Below, piece after piece: positions 48,927 to 57,990 of a stretch of 64,000 nucleotides of DNA (position 1 is its first letter; each line of letters opens with the position of its first letter). Origin of the DNA: Azospira sp. I13. Lineage in GTDB: Bacteria > Pseudomonadota > Gammaproteobacteria > Burkholderiales > Rhodocyclaceae. The notes beneath the pieces are model-generated. The model was not told the origin of the DNA, did no database searches, and saw only the letters and a list, made by a program, of their open reading frames with translations. The stretch lies in contig NZ_BFBP01000014.1 in assembly GCF_003112695.1 (NCBI RefSeq), positions 1-64,000 on the forward strand. The letters are read 5' to 3'. Both the position numbers and the translations under genes were made by a program.

Positions 48927-49676
48927 TTGAAAGTCCTGGTACCCGTAAAGCGCGTGGTCGACTACAACGTCAAGGTTCGCGTCAAGAGCGACGGCACCGG
49001 CGTTGACCTGGCCAATGTCAAAATGTCCATGAACCCCTTCGACGAAATCGCCGTTGAAGAGGCTGTTCGCCTGAAGGAAGCCGGTGTGGCCACTGAAGTG
49101 ATCGTGGTTTCCGCCGGTGTGGCTGGTTGCCAGGAAACCCTGCGCACCGCCATGGCCATCGGCGCCGACCGTGGCATCCTCATCGAAACCGATGCTGACC
49201 TGCAGCCCCTGGCCGTGGCCAAGCTGATCAAGGCTGTGGCCGACAAGGAACAGCCCCAGGTGGTGATCTTCGGCAAGCAGGCCATCGACGACGATGCCAA
49301 CCAGACCGGCCAGATGTTCGCCGCCCTGCAAGGCTGGCCCCAGGCCACCTTCGCCTCCAAGGTCGCCATTGCCGGCGGCAAGGCCACCGTCACCCGCGAA
49401 GTGGATGGCGGCCTGGAAACCCTGGAACTCTCCCTGCCGGCCGTGGTGACCACCGACCTGCGCCTCAACGAGCCGCGCTACGCCACCCTGCCCAACATCA
49501 TGAAGGCCAAGAAGAAGCCCCTGGACACCGTCAAGCCGGAAGACCTGGGCGTTGATGTGGCTCCCCGCCTGAAGACCCTGAAGGTGGCCGAGCCCGCCAA
49601 GCGCCAGGCTGGTGTGAAGGTGGCCGATGTGGCCGATCTGGTGAACAAGCTGAAGAACGAAGCAAAGGTGATCTAA
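48927..49676 (+). CDS. etfB: Electron transfer flavoprotein, beta subunit
   Basis: The 249-residue subunit binds AMP and, with EtfA, carries electrons from acyl-CoA dehydrogenases to ETF-ubiquinone oxidoreductase. It starts [20 protein letters not shown] and contains the signature [20 protein letters not shown] and [16 protein letters not shown]. The start codon is TTG at 48927, preceded by AAGGAGG, an ideal ribosome-binding site. It overlaps etfA by one base. Confidence 0.96.
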   Translation: MKVLVPVKRVVDYNVKVRVKSDGTGVDLANVKMSMNPFDEIAVEEAVRLKEAGVATEVIVVSAGVAGCQETLRTAMAIGADRGILIETDADLQPLAVAKLIKAVADKEQPQVVIFGKQAIDDDANQTGQMFAALQGWPQATFASKVAIAGGKATVTREVDGGLETLELSLPAVVTTDLRLNEPRYATLPNIMKAKKKPLDTVKPEDLGVDVAPRLKTLKVAEPAKRQAGVKVADVADLVNKLKNEAKVI

Positions 49677-50605
49677 TGACTATTCTCGTCATCGCCGAAC
49701 ACGACAATCAATCCCTCAAGGCCGCGACCAAGAACGCCGTTGCCGCCGCTGCCAAGATCGGTGGCGAAATCCACGTGCTGGTAGCTGGTGCTGGCTGCGC
49801 CAATGCTGCCGCCGACGCAGCCAAGCTGGCCGGTGTGACCAAGGTGAAGGTAGCTGACGCTGCCTACTACGCCGACCAGACCGCCGAAAACCTGGCTGCC
49901 CTGATCGTCGCCAACGCTGCCGGCTACAGCCACATCGTCGCCCCCGCCACCACCAGCGGCAAGAACTACGCTCCCCGCGTGGCCGCCCTGCTGGACGTAG
50001 CCCAGATCTCCGACATCGTCGGGGTCGAATCCTCCGACACCTTCGTGCGCCCCATCTACGCCGGCAACGCTCTGGCCACCGTGCAATCCACCGATGCCGT
50101 GAAGGTCATCACCGTGCGCACCACCGGCTTTGAGCCCGTCGCCGAAGGCGGTTCTGCCGCCGTAGAAGCCATCGCCGCCGCTGCCGACCTGGGCAATACC
50201 AAGCTGGTTTCCCGCGAGCTGACCAAGAGCGAACGCCCCGAGCTGACCGCTGCCAAGATCATCGTTTCCGGTGGCCGTGGCCTGGGCAATGGCGAGAATT
50301 ACAAGGCCCTGCTGGAACCCCTGGCCGACAAGCTAAATGCCGCCCTGGGTGCTTCCCGCGCAGCCGTGGATGCCGGCTTCGTGCCCAACGATTACCAGGT
50401 GGGCCAGACCGGCAAGATCGTCGCCCCCCAGCTGTACATCGCTGTCGGCATCTCCGGTGCCATCCAGCACTTGGCCGGCATGAAGGATTCCAAGGTGATC
50501 GTGGCGATCAACAAGGATCCGGAAGCCCCCATCTTCCAGGTGGCCGACTACGGCCTGGTGGCTGACCTTTTCGAGGTCGTGCCCCAACTCGCCGCTGCGG
50601 TCTAA
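49676..50605 (+). CDS. etfA: Electron transfer flavoprotein, alpha subunit
   Basis: The 309-residue FAD-binding subunit has an N-terminal Rossmann-like half ([20 protein letters not shown]). The C-terminal FAD domain carries [40 protein letters not shown] and [19 protein letters not shown], all strong EtfA hallmarks. It is translationally coupled to etfB. Confidence 0.97.
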   Translation: MTILVIAEHDNQSLKAATKNAVAAAAKIGGEIHVLVAGAGCANAAADAAKLAGVTKVKVADAAYYADQTAENLAALIVANAAGYSHIVAPATTSGKNYAPRVAALLDVAQISDIVGVESSDTFVRPIYAGNALATVQSTDAVKVITVRTTGFEPVAEGGSAAVEAIAAAADLGNTKLVSRELTKSERPELTAAKIIVSGGRGLGNGENYKALLEPLADKLNAALGASRAAVDAGFVPNDYQVGQTGKIVAPQLYIAVGISGAIQHLAGMKDSKVIVAINKDPEAPIFQVADYGLVADLFEVVPQLAAAV

Positions 50606-50626
50606 GGAAAACCGCCGGAGCCGGGC

Positions 50627-51292
50627 ATGAACCTGCCGGACAGCCTCCTTGATTCCACCTGGCTCTGGCTAGGCTGGGGGCTGTTTGCAGTGGCCATGCT
50701 CGGCGCGGCGGTGCGGGCGCCCTGGCAGCGGCTGGCCGACAACACCCAGTCCAACGTCTGGCTGGGCACCATCGTTGTCCTGACCCTGCTGTGGAGCATC
50801 AAGGCCGGGGTTCTCCCCGGCCTTAACCTGCATCTGCTCGGTGCCATGGTGTTTACCCTCGAATTCGGCCCTTGGCTGGCCTTTCTGGGGCTGTCCCTGG
50901 TGCTTTCCGGCATCACGCTCAACGGTGCTGCCGGCTGGGAAAGTTTCGGCCTCAATGCCCTGCTCATGGCCGGCCTGCCGGTCCTCATGGCCCACGGCAT
51001 CTACCGCTTCAACCAGAAGCGGCTGAGCAAGAACCCCTTCGTGTATATCTTCGCCAATGGCTTTTTCGGTTCGGCCCTGACCATTCTCGGCACCGGACTC
51101 GCCGCCACCTTGCTGCTTGTGGCAGGCGGCGCCTACCCGCTGGACAAGCTGCTCGAAGAATACCTGCCCTACTTCCTGCTGCTGGGCTTTTCCGAAGCCT
51201 GGCTGGCCGGAATGGTCGTCACCATCCTGGTGGTTTATCGCCCCCAATGGATTGCTACCTTTGACGACACGATTTATCTCGCCAAGAAGTAA
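50627..51292 (+). CDS. CbiM-like energy-coupling-factor permease
   Basis: The 221-residue protein has six or seven hydrophobic segments and the CbiM-family features HLLGAMVFTLEFGPWLAFLG and NGFFGSALTILGTGLAATLL. CbiM is normally the substrate-binding membrane part of a Co/Ni ECF transporter with CbiN, CbiQ and CbiO. None of these is nearby, and the N terminus lacks the His-Ile-Pro metal-site start of true CbiM. It sits 21 bp after etfA and 37 bp before the acyl-CoA dehydrogenase gene, so it is likely co-transcribed. Its job in this operon is unknown. Confidence 0.75.
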   Translation: MNLPDSLLDSTWLWLGWGLFAVAMLGAAVRAPWQRLADNTQSNVWLGTIVVLTLLWSIKAGVLPGLNLHLLGAMVFTLEFGPWLAFLGLSLVLSGITLNGAAGWESFGLNALLMAGLPVLMAHGIYRFNQKRLSKNPFVYIFANGFFGSALTILGTGLAATLLLVAGGAYPLDKLLEEYLPYFLLLGFSEAWLAGMVVTILVVYRPQWIATFDDTIYLAKK

Positions 51293-51329
51293 AAGCAAGC
51301 ACAACCATTAATCAAAGGAGAAAGCGCGA

Positions 51330-53123
51330 ATGAGCCAATACAATGCCCCCCTGCGTGACATGCACTTCGTCATGAAAGAGCTGGCCGGCCTGGAGCAGGT
51401 TGTTCAACTGCCCGGCTATGAAGAAGCAGATATCGACCTGTCCGACGCCATTCTGGAGGAAGCCTCCAAGTTTGCCGGCAACGTCCTTTCCCCCATCAAT
51501 TTCAGCGGTGACCAGGAAGGTGCCAAGTGGCATGACAAGAACGTCACCGTGCCCGCCGGCTTCAAGGAAGCCTATACCCAGTTCGCCGAGAACGGCTGGA
51601 CCGCACTGGCCTGTTCCCCCGAATACGGCGGCCAGGGCCTGCCCAAGCTGATTTCCACCGCCGTCAATGAAATGTGGAAGTCGGCCAACATGGCCTTCTC
51701 CCTCTGCCCCATGCTCACCACCGGTGCTATCGAAGCCCTGATGACCGCCGGCTCCGACGAGCTGAAGCAGAAGTACCTGCCCAAGATGGTGAGCGGCGAA
51801 TGGACCGGCACCATGAACCTGACCGAGCCCAATGCCGGCTCCGACCTGGCCGCCGTGCGCACCCGCGCCGAACCCCAGGGTGATGGCACCTACAAGATCT
51901 TCGGCCAGAAGATCTTCATCACCTACGGCGAACACAACATGACCGACAACATCATCCATCTGGTGCTGGCACGCCTGCCGAACGCACCGGAAGGGGTGAA
52001 GGGTATCTCCCTGTTCGTCGTGCCCAAGTTCATGGTCAAGGACGACGGTTCCCTGGGCGAGCGCAACGACGCCTACTGCGTCTCCATCGAACACAAGCTG
52101 GGCATCCACGCCAGCCCCACCGCCGTTCTTGCTTTTGGCGACCACGGCGGCGCCGTTGGCTACCTGGTAGGCGAAGAGAACCGCGGCCTGGAATACATGT
52201 TCATCATGATGAACGCCGCCCGTTTCGCCGTCGGCATGGAAGGTGTTGCTCTGGCCGAGCGCGCTTACCAGCAGGCTGTGTGGTACGCCAAGGACCGCAT
52301 CCAGGGTACTGAACTGGGCGTCAAGGGTGGCCCCAAGGTCTCCATCCTCAAGCACCCGGACGTGCGCCGCCTGCTCATGAGCATGCGCGCCCAGACCGAA
52401 GCTGCCCGGGCCCTGGCCTACGTGGTAGCGGCTGCCCTGGATGCCGCCAAGCATCACCCGGACGAAGCCACCCGCGCGGCCAACCAGGCCTTCGCCGACC
52501 TGATGATTCCCGTGGTCAAGGGCCACAGCACCGAGATGTCCATCGAAGTGGCCTCCCAAGGCGTGCAGGTGCACGGCGGCATGGGCTTCATCGAGGAAAC
52601 CGGCGCTGCCCAGCATCTGCGCGATGCCCGTATCACCGCCATCTACGAAGGCACCACCGCCATCCAGGCCAACGACCTGATCGGCCGCAAGATGGCCCGC
52701 GAAGGCGGCGCCACCATCAAGGCCGTGATCGCCGAAATGCGCAAGCTGGATGGCCAGCTGGCCGAGCAGAGCGGTGCCGACTTCCTCGCCATCCGCAAGC
52801 GCCTCACCGCCGGCATCGCTGCCCTGGAACAGGCCGCCAACTGGATCGTCGCCACCTTCAAGGAGGACATCAAGGGTGCCCACGCTGGTTCCGTGCCCTT
52901 CCTGCGTCTGCTGGGCATCGTTGCCGGCGGCTGGCAGATGGCCCGTGCCGCCCTGGTGGCCCAGGCCAAGATCGCCGGTGGCGACAGCGACCCGTTCTAT
53001 GGCGCCAAGATCGTCACTGCCCGCTTCTACGCCGACCACCAGCTGACCCAGGCCCAAGGCCTGGCCGAATCCATCGTTGATGGTTCCGTCGGCACCCTGG
53101 CACTGGCCGAAGAGCTGTTCTAA
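51330..53123 (+). CDS. Acyl-CoA dehydrogenase (long, DmdC/FadE5-like type)
   Basis: The 597-residue flavoenzyme begins with the helical N-terminal extension typical of the long acyl-CoA dehydrogenases. The core holds GTMNLTEPNAGSDLAAVRTR, KIFITYGEHN, GVQVHGGMGFIEETGAAQHL and the active-site Glu region TAIYEGTTAIQANDLIGRKM. A C-terminal helical domain follows (GVLV-type IVAGGWQMARAALVAQAKIA). It oxidises an acyl-CoA, passing electrons to the EtfAB encoded just upstream. Chain-length specificity is not evident. AAAGGAGAAAG precedes the start. Confidence 0.93.
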   Translation: MSQYNAPLRDMHFVMKELAGLEQVVQLPGYEEADIDLSDAILEEASKFAGNVLSPINFSGDQEGAKWHDKNVTVPAGFKEAYTQFAENGWTALACSPEYGGQGLPKLISTAVNEMWKSANMAFSLCPMLTTGAIEALMTAGSDELKQKYLPKMVSGEWTGTMNLTEPNAGSDLAAVRTRAEPQGDGTYKIFGQKIFITYGEHNMTDNIIHLVLARLPNAPEGVKGISLFVVPKFMVKDDGSLGERNDAYCVSIEHKLGIHASPTAVLAFGDHGGAVGYLVGEENRGLEYMFIMMNAARFAVGMEGVALAERAYQQAVWYAKDRIQGTELGVKGGPKVSILKHPDVRRLLMSMRAQTEAARALAYVVAAALDAAKHHPDEATRAANQAFADLMIPVVKGHSTEMSIEVASQGVQVHGGMGFIEETGAAQHLRDARITAIYEGTTAIQANDLIGRKMAREGGATIKAVIAEMRKLDGQLAEQSGADFLAIRKRLTAGIAALEQAANWIVATFKEDIKGAHAGSVPFLRLLGIVAGGWQMARAALVAQAKIAGGDSDPFYGAKIVTARFYADHQLTQAQGLAESIVDGSVGTLALAEELF

Positions 53124-53143
53124 GCAACAAACCGTTGCCACCC

Positions 53144-53169
53144 AAAACGGGCCCTGCGGGGCCCGTTTT
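53144..53169. terminator. Terminator after the acyl-CoA dehydrogenase gene (bidirectional)
   Basis: AAAACGGGCCC (53144-53154), loop TGCG, and GGGCCCGTTTT (53159-53169) form a perfect 11-bp stem. It ends the etf operon and also the leftward EAL/GGDEF gene. Confidence 0.9.
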
Positions 53170-53186
53170 CCTTTCTGCCGCCGGGA

Positions 53187-55601
53187 TCAGGCCGCCCGGG
53201 CCTCGTGATCCAGGTGGAAGCGCCGGGTCAGGCTGGCCATGGAACTGATGTTGATGTCCGCCACCAGCACTCCGTCGATGACGCTGCCCTGACATAAGGG
53301 CACGGCCAGGGTGATACAGAAATCCTCCGTGGCGGAGGAAAGATAAATCTCCGAGACATAGGGCTGGCCCCCATCGGCCACGTGGCCGTAGTAGGTCTGC
53401 TCGCTGCGGTCCACGCCCACACCGCCCGCCTTGATGCGGCCGTACATATCGGGGTTGATCCAGTTCGGATAACGCTGAATGCCGGCGCCATCCAGCTCGA
53501 AAACCATTTCGAAGAAGGGATAGCTACGGAACCAGGCATCCAGGGCGTGGGGGTCGCGGCTGCGGGGCGCGGCGATGAAATCGGCCAGGGCGGCAATGGC
53601 ATTCTCCTTCCACTGGCCCAGGCCATGGTTGCCTTGCTGCTTGATGAGGGACGGCGGCAGGCCTTCCACGACGATGACGCTGCCCTGCTCCACCTTGCCC
53701 ACCTTCTTCAGGGCCGCAGCCCGTTCCGCTGCCGACACCGCATTGGCCAGACGACCGGTGCTGGCATTGACCACGGCCACGGAAATGCTGGCGATGGGAT
53801 GGGCGAGACCGTCCTCGGTGAGGAAGTGGCCCCGGGCGATGTCCTCGTGGTCATAGAGGTGGGCAGCCAGGGCCTGGAACTGCGCCATGATGGAAAGCAG
53901 CTCATCCACCAGTGCCGAAGTCATGTTTTCCAGGATGAGGATGAAGTCGTCGCCGCCGATATGGCCCAGCAGGCATTCGGGGCGGCCGACAAAAGTGTGA
54001 CGCAGCAACTCGGCCAGGGTGCGGATCATGGCATCGCCGCGGATGAAGCCGTAGCGATCGTTGTAGGCCTTGAAGTGGTCCAGGTCGATATACACCAGGC
54101 AGCCCCCCTGCTTCTCCCCCAGGCGTGATTCCAGGGTATGGCGCAGGCTGGGGCCAGTGGGCAGGTGGGAGAGTGGGTGCAGGTTGCTGCCGTTTTCCCG
54201 CCGGGCCAGCATCTGCGCGATCAGGGTCATGGGATGGATCACCCCCAGGTACTGGCCCTCGTTGGAGGTCACCACCCAGGGGTCTGAATCCTTACGGTCG
54301 TGATAGAGAATGCGGGCCAGCGCCGGTGTGGTCAGCCGATGGGGCAGATTGCGCGCCACCGGCTCGCACAGCTTGCCCAGGCTGCGGGCTGCGGCCGAAA
54401 GCACCCGCCCCCGGCGCACCAGGCCGATGGGCTGGCCGTCGTCGGTGACGATGGCCAAGGGCAGGCTGGGAGACTGGGCGAAGACCTGGCGGGCTTCATC
54501 CACCGAGCTGCGCAGGTCAATGGACTGCCACGGGTCCATCAGGTCGGTCAGTTGGAAGCGGTCCCGCGGACGGCTGCGGCAGGCCTCATCCTGGCGCGGC
54601 AGGGGCGCTACCTGGGGCGCCGTGGCCACCTGGGGCTGGGCGAAGTAGAAACCCTGGGCATAGCTGATGCCCATGTCCCGCACGAAATTCACATCCTCCG
54701 AACGCTCCAGCCCCTCGGCGATGACCGTAGCCCCCAGGCGCTGGGCCATGGAAACGATGGCCTCCAGCAGGACGGAGCGCACCCGACTGCCTTGGGCACC
54801 ATGCACGATGCTGCGGTCCACCTTGATGAAATCGGCCCGTACCGCTGCCAGGGTGGAGAGACCGTTGAAGCCAGCCCCCATGTCATCCAGGGCGATGCGA
54901 AAGCCCAGGGCCCGCAGGGCCTCGCAGCTGTCGGCGAGCACATTGGGGTCTACCCGCTCCGACTCCACCACCTCGATGACCACCTCGCGTCGGTCGATTC
55001 CTAGGCGATTGAGGTGCTCGACCACGCGCTGGGACCACTGGCGATGCAGCAGGTTTTGCGGCAGGACGTTGAGGAAAAGGGGCGTGCCCGGGGGAATACG
55101 GGCCGCCTTGGCCTCCAGGGCCATGAACTGGCATTCCAGGTCCAGGTCTGCCTCCCGGCCCAGCTGCTCTGCCAGCTGGAAGGCTTCACCGCCGGTAAGC
55201 AGGCGCCCCTGGGGATTTTCCAGGCGGCAGAGGGCCTCCAGGGCGAAGACCTGACCATCCTGGGTCATATCCACCAGGGGCTGAAAGTGCATCCGCACAT
55301 AGGGCCGCAGATCCCCCAGCATCCAGGCGTGGAGCCGCCGGGCATAGAGGGTGTTGAATGGCAGGGCCATCTGCAGGGCGCCCACCAGGCCCGCCCCCTC
55401 CTCCTCTGCACTACAGAACAGGGCCAGGGTTTCCTTCAGGGTTTCCCGGTTGGTTTCAGCCGCAATGGCCTCCACCAGGCGATCCAGGCCGGCACTGTCG
55501 GGCGCATCGAAGCGCCACACGTGGCGCTCCACCTGGCGCCCGCCCAGACTGGGCCACAGGGCGGGAACATAGGGACCATCATATTTGAGGAACAGGCACA
55601 T
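53187..55601 (-). CDS. Cyclic-di-GMP protein: EAL, CBS pair, degenerate GGDEF and C-terminal Cache-like domain
   Basis: The 804-residue protein appears cytoplasmic, with no membrane helix. The EAL domain (residues about 100-340) retains the catalytic set: ALEALCRLEN, LNVLPQNL, VVESER, ALDDMGAGF, IKVDRSIV and VIAEGLERS, so it should hydrolyse c-di-GMP. A CBS pair follows (LAIVTDDGQPIGLVRRGRVL, SDPWVVTSNEGQYLGVIHP). A GGDEF domain has IGGDDF in place of GG(D/E)EF. The last about 150 residues (from IAALADFIAA) look like a Cache/PDC sensor (FFEMVFELDGAGIQRYPNWI, LAVPLCQGSVIDGVLVADIN), a fold normally found outside the membrane. Confidence 0.85.
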   Translation of the reverse strand: MCLFLKYDGPYVPALWPSLGGRQVERHVWRFDAPDSAGLDRLVEAIAAETNRETLKETLALFCSAEEEGAGLVGALQMALPFNTLYARRLHAWMLGDLRPYVRMHFQPLVDMTQDGQVFALEALCRLENPQGRLLTGGEAFQLAEQLGREADLDLECQFMALEAKAARIPPGTPLFLNVLPQNLLHRQWSQRVVEHLNRLGIDRREVVIEVVESERVDPNVLADSCEALRALGFRIALDDMGAGFNGLSTLAAVRADFIKVDRSIVHGAQGSRVRSVLLEAIVSMAQRLGATVIAEGLERSEDVNFVRDMGISYAQGFYFAQPQVATAPQVAPLPRQDEACRSRPRDRFQLTDLMDPWQSIDLRSSVDEARQVFAQSPSLPLAIVTDDGQPIGLVRRGRVLSAAARSLGKLCEPVARNLPHRLTTPALARILYHDRKDSDPWVVTSNEGQYLGVIHPMTLIAQMLARRENGSNLHPLSHLPTGPSLRHTLESRLGEKQGGCLVYIDLDHFKAYNDRYGFIRGDAMIRTLAELLRHTFVGRPECLLGHIGGDDFILILENMTSALVDELLSIMAQFQALAAHLYDHEDIARGHFLTEDGLAHPIASISVAVVNASTGRLANAVSAAERAAALKKVGKVEQGSVIVVEGLPPSLIKQQGNHGLGQWKENAIAALADFIAAPRSRDPHALDAWFRSYPFFEMVFELDGAGIQRYPNWINPDMYGRIKAGGVGVDRSEQTYYGHVADGGQPYVSEIYLSSATEDFCITLAVPLCQGSVIDGVLVADINISSMASLTRRFHLDHEARAA

Positions 55602-55786
55602 GGCGGGAGCGGGTATCGACGAAGGTAATACCCATGCTTAGCAAGCCTCGGACCAGGCCCTGCCCAGGCTGAAAACAGCCCCCAGATTGGTGCAGGGAGC
55701 AAGCATGTCCCATTGACTCCCCAACATAGTGCATTTGCCGCACCGGCACGGGGACTGCTTCCCCAATCCCGTTGCCCAGGATCTCG

Positions 55787-57133
55787 CTAGAACTCGCCGT
55801 GCAGGCGCAGGCCGAACACATTCACCGGGCCCCGGTCGGCGTTGTAGGCCGGGTTGCGGTAATGCTGGTAATCCAGGGTGATGCTGGTGTTGCCGCCCAG
55901 GCCCAGGCTGTAATAGGCCTCGGTAATGGCCTCCGGACGATAGTTGAGACGGCCATCACCGATGAAGAAGGAAATGCCGCCAGCCTCGAGAAACTGGCGC
56001 CGCTCCCGGGAGAGCGTATTGCGCAGCCAGGCCAGACCCACCGTATCCTGGGCTCGGCCCCAGCGGGAACCCTTGAGGGCCAGGCCGGTGGAAAAGGAGC
56101 CATCAGCCTCGGTAAAGGCATAGGTCTCGGTGCGGCCATCGGCCTGCATGGCCCTCAGGAAGGCACCCAGATCCTCATTGATGGCCTGTTCCACGTTGAT
56201 GCCCAGGCCGTACTTGATCTTCTCGCCGTTGCGCACCTGGAAGAAGGTCTGGGGATCGCCCCCCGGATGGGCCCGCAGATAGTCCAGGGCGTCCTGGTAA
56301 CGGGCCAGGTTGGCCCGGTTGCGCCAGGCCAGCACCCGTACCTTGCCGGGCTGGCCGAAGAGCTCGTGGGGCCGCTCCACTTCCACCTGGTCGCCATAGT
56401 GTTTGCCGATGGCCCGGTCCACCGGCAGCATGTTGGGCTCCCGGGGGCCGGTCATGCGGCCCAGGCGAAAGACCCAGCCATCCTCCCGATACCATTCCAG
56501 GGCGAAGCCCCAGCCGAAACCCCGGGCATCGGCCGCGTAGTCATAGGCAGCATGGGTCATGTTGCCCCAGTTCATGAACTGGGTGCGGGGGTCCTTGGCG
56601 TAGGCGTTGTCGTCGAAGACATCCAGGGTGGAAAAATTGCCGGCGGTGAGCACCACCCGGTTCTTGTCCACCAGGCCGGCCATCTGGTTGAGGTCGGCCT
56701 CCACCTTTTCCCGCTCCCCCCCCAGGTTCCAGGTCTGGCGCAGGAAGAGGCGCTGGCGGTAGATCTTGGGCGAGGTGCCGGCGGTACGGGTGATTTCGCC
56801 GTTGTAGAAACCGCCGATACCGGTGAGGTTGCCGAAGGGCACGCCCTGGGTCATTTCCGGGTTGAAGTACAGCTCCCCGTTCTCCCACGGGCGAAAGCCC
56901 AGGTGGGCAGTGGCCGTGAAGGTGTAGCTGTTCTCCGCCGCTGTCGGCAGGCTGTTGGGGCCGCTATAGGCAGCGTTGAAGCTGGGCTTGTGCTGCCAGA
57001 CATAGGTGGTCTGGAAACGGGCCGTCCAGCTCTCCTGTTCCGGCAGCAGGGCAGCATCCGCCATCGCCCCGTGGGCCCAGCAAGGTGCCCCGAGCCCCAA
57101 CAGGAGCATTGCCCAGATACGTTTGCAAACCAT
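55787..57133 (-). CDS. Carbohydrate-selective porin, OprB family
   Basis: The 448-residue outer-membrane protein has a signal peptide (IWAMLLLGLGAPCWAHGAMA) and many alternating beta strands. It carries OprB-family marks: ELYFNPEMTQGVPFGNLTGI, GGFYNGEITRTAGTSPKIYR, RLFLRQTWNLGGE and DVFDDNAYAKDPRTQFMNWG, and it ends in phenylalanine (LRLHGEF), as barrel proteins do. OprB porins pass sugars, but no sugar genes lie nearby. The ATG at 57133 is preferred over 57151. Upstream 55602-55786 contains nothing recognisable. Confidence 0.85.
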   Translation of the reverse strand: MVCKRIWAMLLLGLGAPCWAHGAMADAALLPEQESWTARFQTTYVWQHKPSFNAAYSGPNSLPTAAENSYTFTATAHLGFRPWENGELYFNPEMTQGVPFGNLTGIGGFYNGEITRTAGTSPKIYRQRLFLRQTWNLGGEREKVEADLNQMAGLVDKNRVVLTAGNFSTLDVFDDNAYAKDPRTQFMNWGNMTHAAYDYAADARGFGWGFALEWYREDGWVFRLGRMTGPREPNMLPVDRAIGKHYGDQVEVERPHELFGQPGKVRVLAWRNRANLARYQDALDYLRAHPGGDPQTFFQVRNGEKIKYGLGINVEQAINEDLGAFLRAMQADGRTETYAFTEADGSFSTGLALKGSRWGRAQDTVGLAWLRNTLSRERRQFLEAGGISFFIGDGRLNYRPEAITEAYYSLGLGGNTSITLDYQHYRNPAYNADRGPVNVFGLRLHGEF

Positions 57134-57225
57134 GCCAATCTCGCCGATCAATGGCCGGAACGGCCAAAAGGGGCGGATTGTATTGCGTTTTCGTTACGTA
57201 CGGATGACACCTCATCTATTCGGGC

Positions 57226-57930
57226 TCAGAACATCCGGGCCGGGGTCAGCCGCAGGCCGATGGAAAACCACTGGCCATCCCGCCCGCCATCCACCTGGCG
57301 ACCCACGGTGGCATCCACCTGGACCCGCTCGGGAACGACAAAGAAGCGGATGCCGGTCTGCCACAGAGGACGCTCCCGGTCATCGCCGAACATCTCGGCG
57401 ATGATGCTGCTGCGCGCGTTGATGGCCAGCTCACCGCCCATGCCCCAGGTCAGCCGGTGCTGGCGGCTGGCCTTGTCTCGCAGCCAGCCCAGGTTACCGT
57501 GCAGCACCAGGCGATCATCGAGAAAGGAGATGGAAACTGGCACATAGGCGTAGGTATTCCCCAGCAGGTTGGGGCCTGGATTGATGGAAGGATGGGAAAC
57601 CTGCCCCACCGCCAGCCCCCAGCCCCAGTCATTGGTTTCGAGGGCCTTGAACAGGGTTTTGGCCTGCAGCACGTAATCGTTGCTGCGGCTCTGGCCGTCC
57701 CCCCGGGCCGCCCCCATACCGGCGGTGATTTCCAGGTTGCCGCCGGGGTTGCAGGCCGGCAGCAGCCACAGCTCCCGGCTTTGGGGATAGAGGCGGGTCC
57801 AGCTTTCCAACTGGCAACTGCCGGCCGTGGTCAGCCGGGCATCGTCGGTGACGAAGGGCCGGGCGCCATGGGCCAGGGGCGGCAGCAAGCCGAGAAGGCT
57901 GAAGAGTAAGAGAAGAATGCGGCTGGTCAT
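57226..57930 (-). CDS. Predicted small outer-membrane beta-barrel protein of unknown function
   Basis: The 234-residue protein has a signal peptide (RILLLLFSLLGLLPPLAHGA). The mature N terminus, RPFVTDDARLTTAGSCQLES, is shared by a group of uncharacterised outer-membrane proteins. Alternating strands follow and the chain ends in LTPARMF with a terminal phenylalanine. It lies 74 bp upstream of the OprB-type porin gene on the same strand, so they may be co-expressed. No substrate can be inferred. Confidence 0.65.
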   Translation of the reverse strand: MTSRILLLLFSLLGLLPPLAHGARPFVTDDARLTTAGSCQLESWTRLYPQSRELWLLPACNPGGNLEITAGMGAARGDGQSRSNDYVLQAKTLFKALETNDWGWGLAVGQVSHPSINPGPNLLGNTYAYVPVSISFLDDRLVLHGNLGWLRDKASRQHRLTWGMGGELAINARSSIIAEMFGDDRERPLWQTGIRFFVVPERVQVDATVGRQVDGGRDGQWFSIGLRLTPARMF

Positions 57931-57940
57931 GAAATGAAAA

Positions 57941-57962
57941 GCGCCGTCACGGAGGACGGCGC
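57941..57962 (-). terminator. Terminator of etf-QO
   Basis: GCGCCGTC (57941-57948) and GACGGCGC (57955-57962) form an 8-bp stem, followed on the minus strand by TTTTCATTTC. It lies 28 bp past the etf-QO stop and overlaps the region just upstream of the next gene. Confidence 0.75.
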
Positions 57963-57990
57963 AGTATGGGGGGCAGTGATTACGACCGAA

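Noticed and set aside
51312-53141. Open frame of 609 codons opposite the acyl-CoA dehydrogenase gene
   Set aside because: Antisense shadow; the dehydrogenase frame has all its catalytic motifs.
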